64,000 nt of DNA, from NCBI GenBank assembly GCA_036924285.1, contig JAYKYS010000018.1, positions 5,828,001 through 5,892,000 on the forward strand, read 5' to 3'. The notes below the pieces were generated by a model. The model saw only the letters and a list, made by a program, of their open reading frames with translations. It did not search any database and had not been told where the DNA came from. The translations under genes and the position numbers were made by a program. This stretch comes from Asterella californica. Lineage: Eukaryota; Streptophyta; Marchantiopsida; Marchantiales; Aytoniaceae. Within the stretch, counting starts at the first letter, position 1, and each line of letters opens with the position of its first letter. This document shows, piece after piece, positions 63,298 to 64,000 of this stretch.

Positions 63298-64000
63298 GAC
63301 CTCTGCACAAACAACTAGCTGATTCTGCTAGTCCAGGATCCATTCCGGTAATGCATCTGTAAGGCTGGCTAGATCGCATGCATGCAGCGTATGCACAATG
63401 ATAAGATTTGGGATCGAAGCATGATCATGGAGCTGGTAATCATACGTAGTAGAGCTTTTATAAGGCTTCAAGAACAAGAAGGCCGGCAGTCACAATAGCT
63501 ACTACTCGTATATATTTGCGGAGTTCAGATTAAGTGGGTTCAAGGATTCGAATAACAACTGGTGTGAAGATTTAAGATCAAGTGCGCATGCATGAATAAA
63601 AGTGCACAGTGCTGAGTTTACAAATGACTGAAACTGCAAAAGGAGTGCAGTCGGAGTCGATACTCAGATTACGTCTCATTTAATTTCGTTATTATTTACA
63701 ACACGTACAGTATTGAGCGAGTTTAGAGTGAACTGTACATGTAGTGAGGATTCAGATCCGTGTCAACGTAACCAAACTGAACGGACTACCCTTGACGGGA
63801 TGTGTTGTGCTGGGATGCTTGCTAGCTAGCTGCGAGTCGCGAGATCTAGAGCCCAAAGAAACCAACCCCTGAAATTGGAGAGTGCAGAGGAGTTCGAGCA
63901 CAAGCCAAAACGATGATGATATATATTTCCTTGCAACTGAGATTGGTTAGCTCGACCTGCAACTGACGAGTGAAGCCCAAGGTCGAGCACAAGCCAAACC

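Larger units (their letters stand above)
61862..64000 (+). repeat. PR-1 duplication unit C, right part
   Basis: It continues the match to unit B from its 25495 point and runs off the window at a point equivalent to about 27640 in B. Confidence 0.9.

Noticed and set aside
1..64000. tRNA, rRNA or organellar insertions
   Set aside because: I found no cloverleaf with A/B boxes, no conserved rRNA blocks and no plastid or mitochondrial genes; the only tRNA-like strings are retrotransposon primer sites.

Overview
The window is eukaryotic nuclear DNA from a land plant. Supporting this are secreted PR-1 genes with one GT-AG intron, complete Ty1/copia and Ty3/gypsy LTR retrotransposons (one copia primer site matches plant initiator tRNA-Met), a multi-exon FCP1/HAD phosphatase-like gene and AT-rich spacers. 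The gypsy lineage and the DLNG-type phosphatase suggest a bryophyte, possibly a liverwort such as Marchantia. That assignment is inference from family resemblance. No organellar, prokaryotic or CRISPR sequence was seen.

Layout. 1-3.0 kb holds a degraded plus-strand gypsy relic. 4.7-6.8 kb is the first PR-1 unit. 6.8-11.9 kb is mostly spacer with small repeats. 11.9-14.1 kb is a three-exon phosphatase-like gene whose first intron and 3' flank both carry arrays of an inverted GTCGCACTGAG / CTCAGTGCGAC motif. A convergent, frameshifted gene fragment at 14.9-15.7 kb resembles the RPA1 C-terminal zinc-ribbon OB fold plus a transmembrane helix. 15.9-24.4 kb is a near-intact minus-strand gypsy element with a target duplication. 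24.7-27.7 kb is the second PR-1 unit. 28.2-33.0 kb is a decayed minus-strand copia element with an internally inverted piece. 33.7-39.6 kb is a mosaic: an inverted repeat copy, a broken minus-strand gene, a 192-codon ORF, a PR-1 fragment and a roughly 312-bp tandem repeat. 39.8-48.1 kb is a second gypsy element, related to the first, lacking its capsid region. 49.5 kb has another PR-1 fragment. 49.9-50.7 kb and 61.9-64.0 kb are the two halves of the third PR-1 unit, split by an 11.2-kb copia element (50.7-61.9 kb) that itself carries a 4.7-kb nested insertion.

The cellular genes are three near-identical PR-1 genes (182 aa, signal peptide plus CAP domain), one phosphatase-like gene and several fragments. 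Most other sequence is retrotransposon. The history reads as tandem or segmental duplication of a PR-1 unit, followed by layered retrotransposon insertion.

The most notable observations are: a canonical -1 frameshift heptamer at the gag/pol overlap of one gypsy element, with a variant at the same place in the other; a protease motif DHGS in both gypsy elements; the palindromic GTCGCACTGAG arrays around the phosphatase-like gene; the RPA-like/transmembrane fragment; and the inverted pre-integrase segment in the copia relic. No complete new multi-gene system could be supported.
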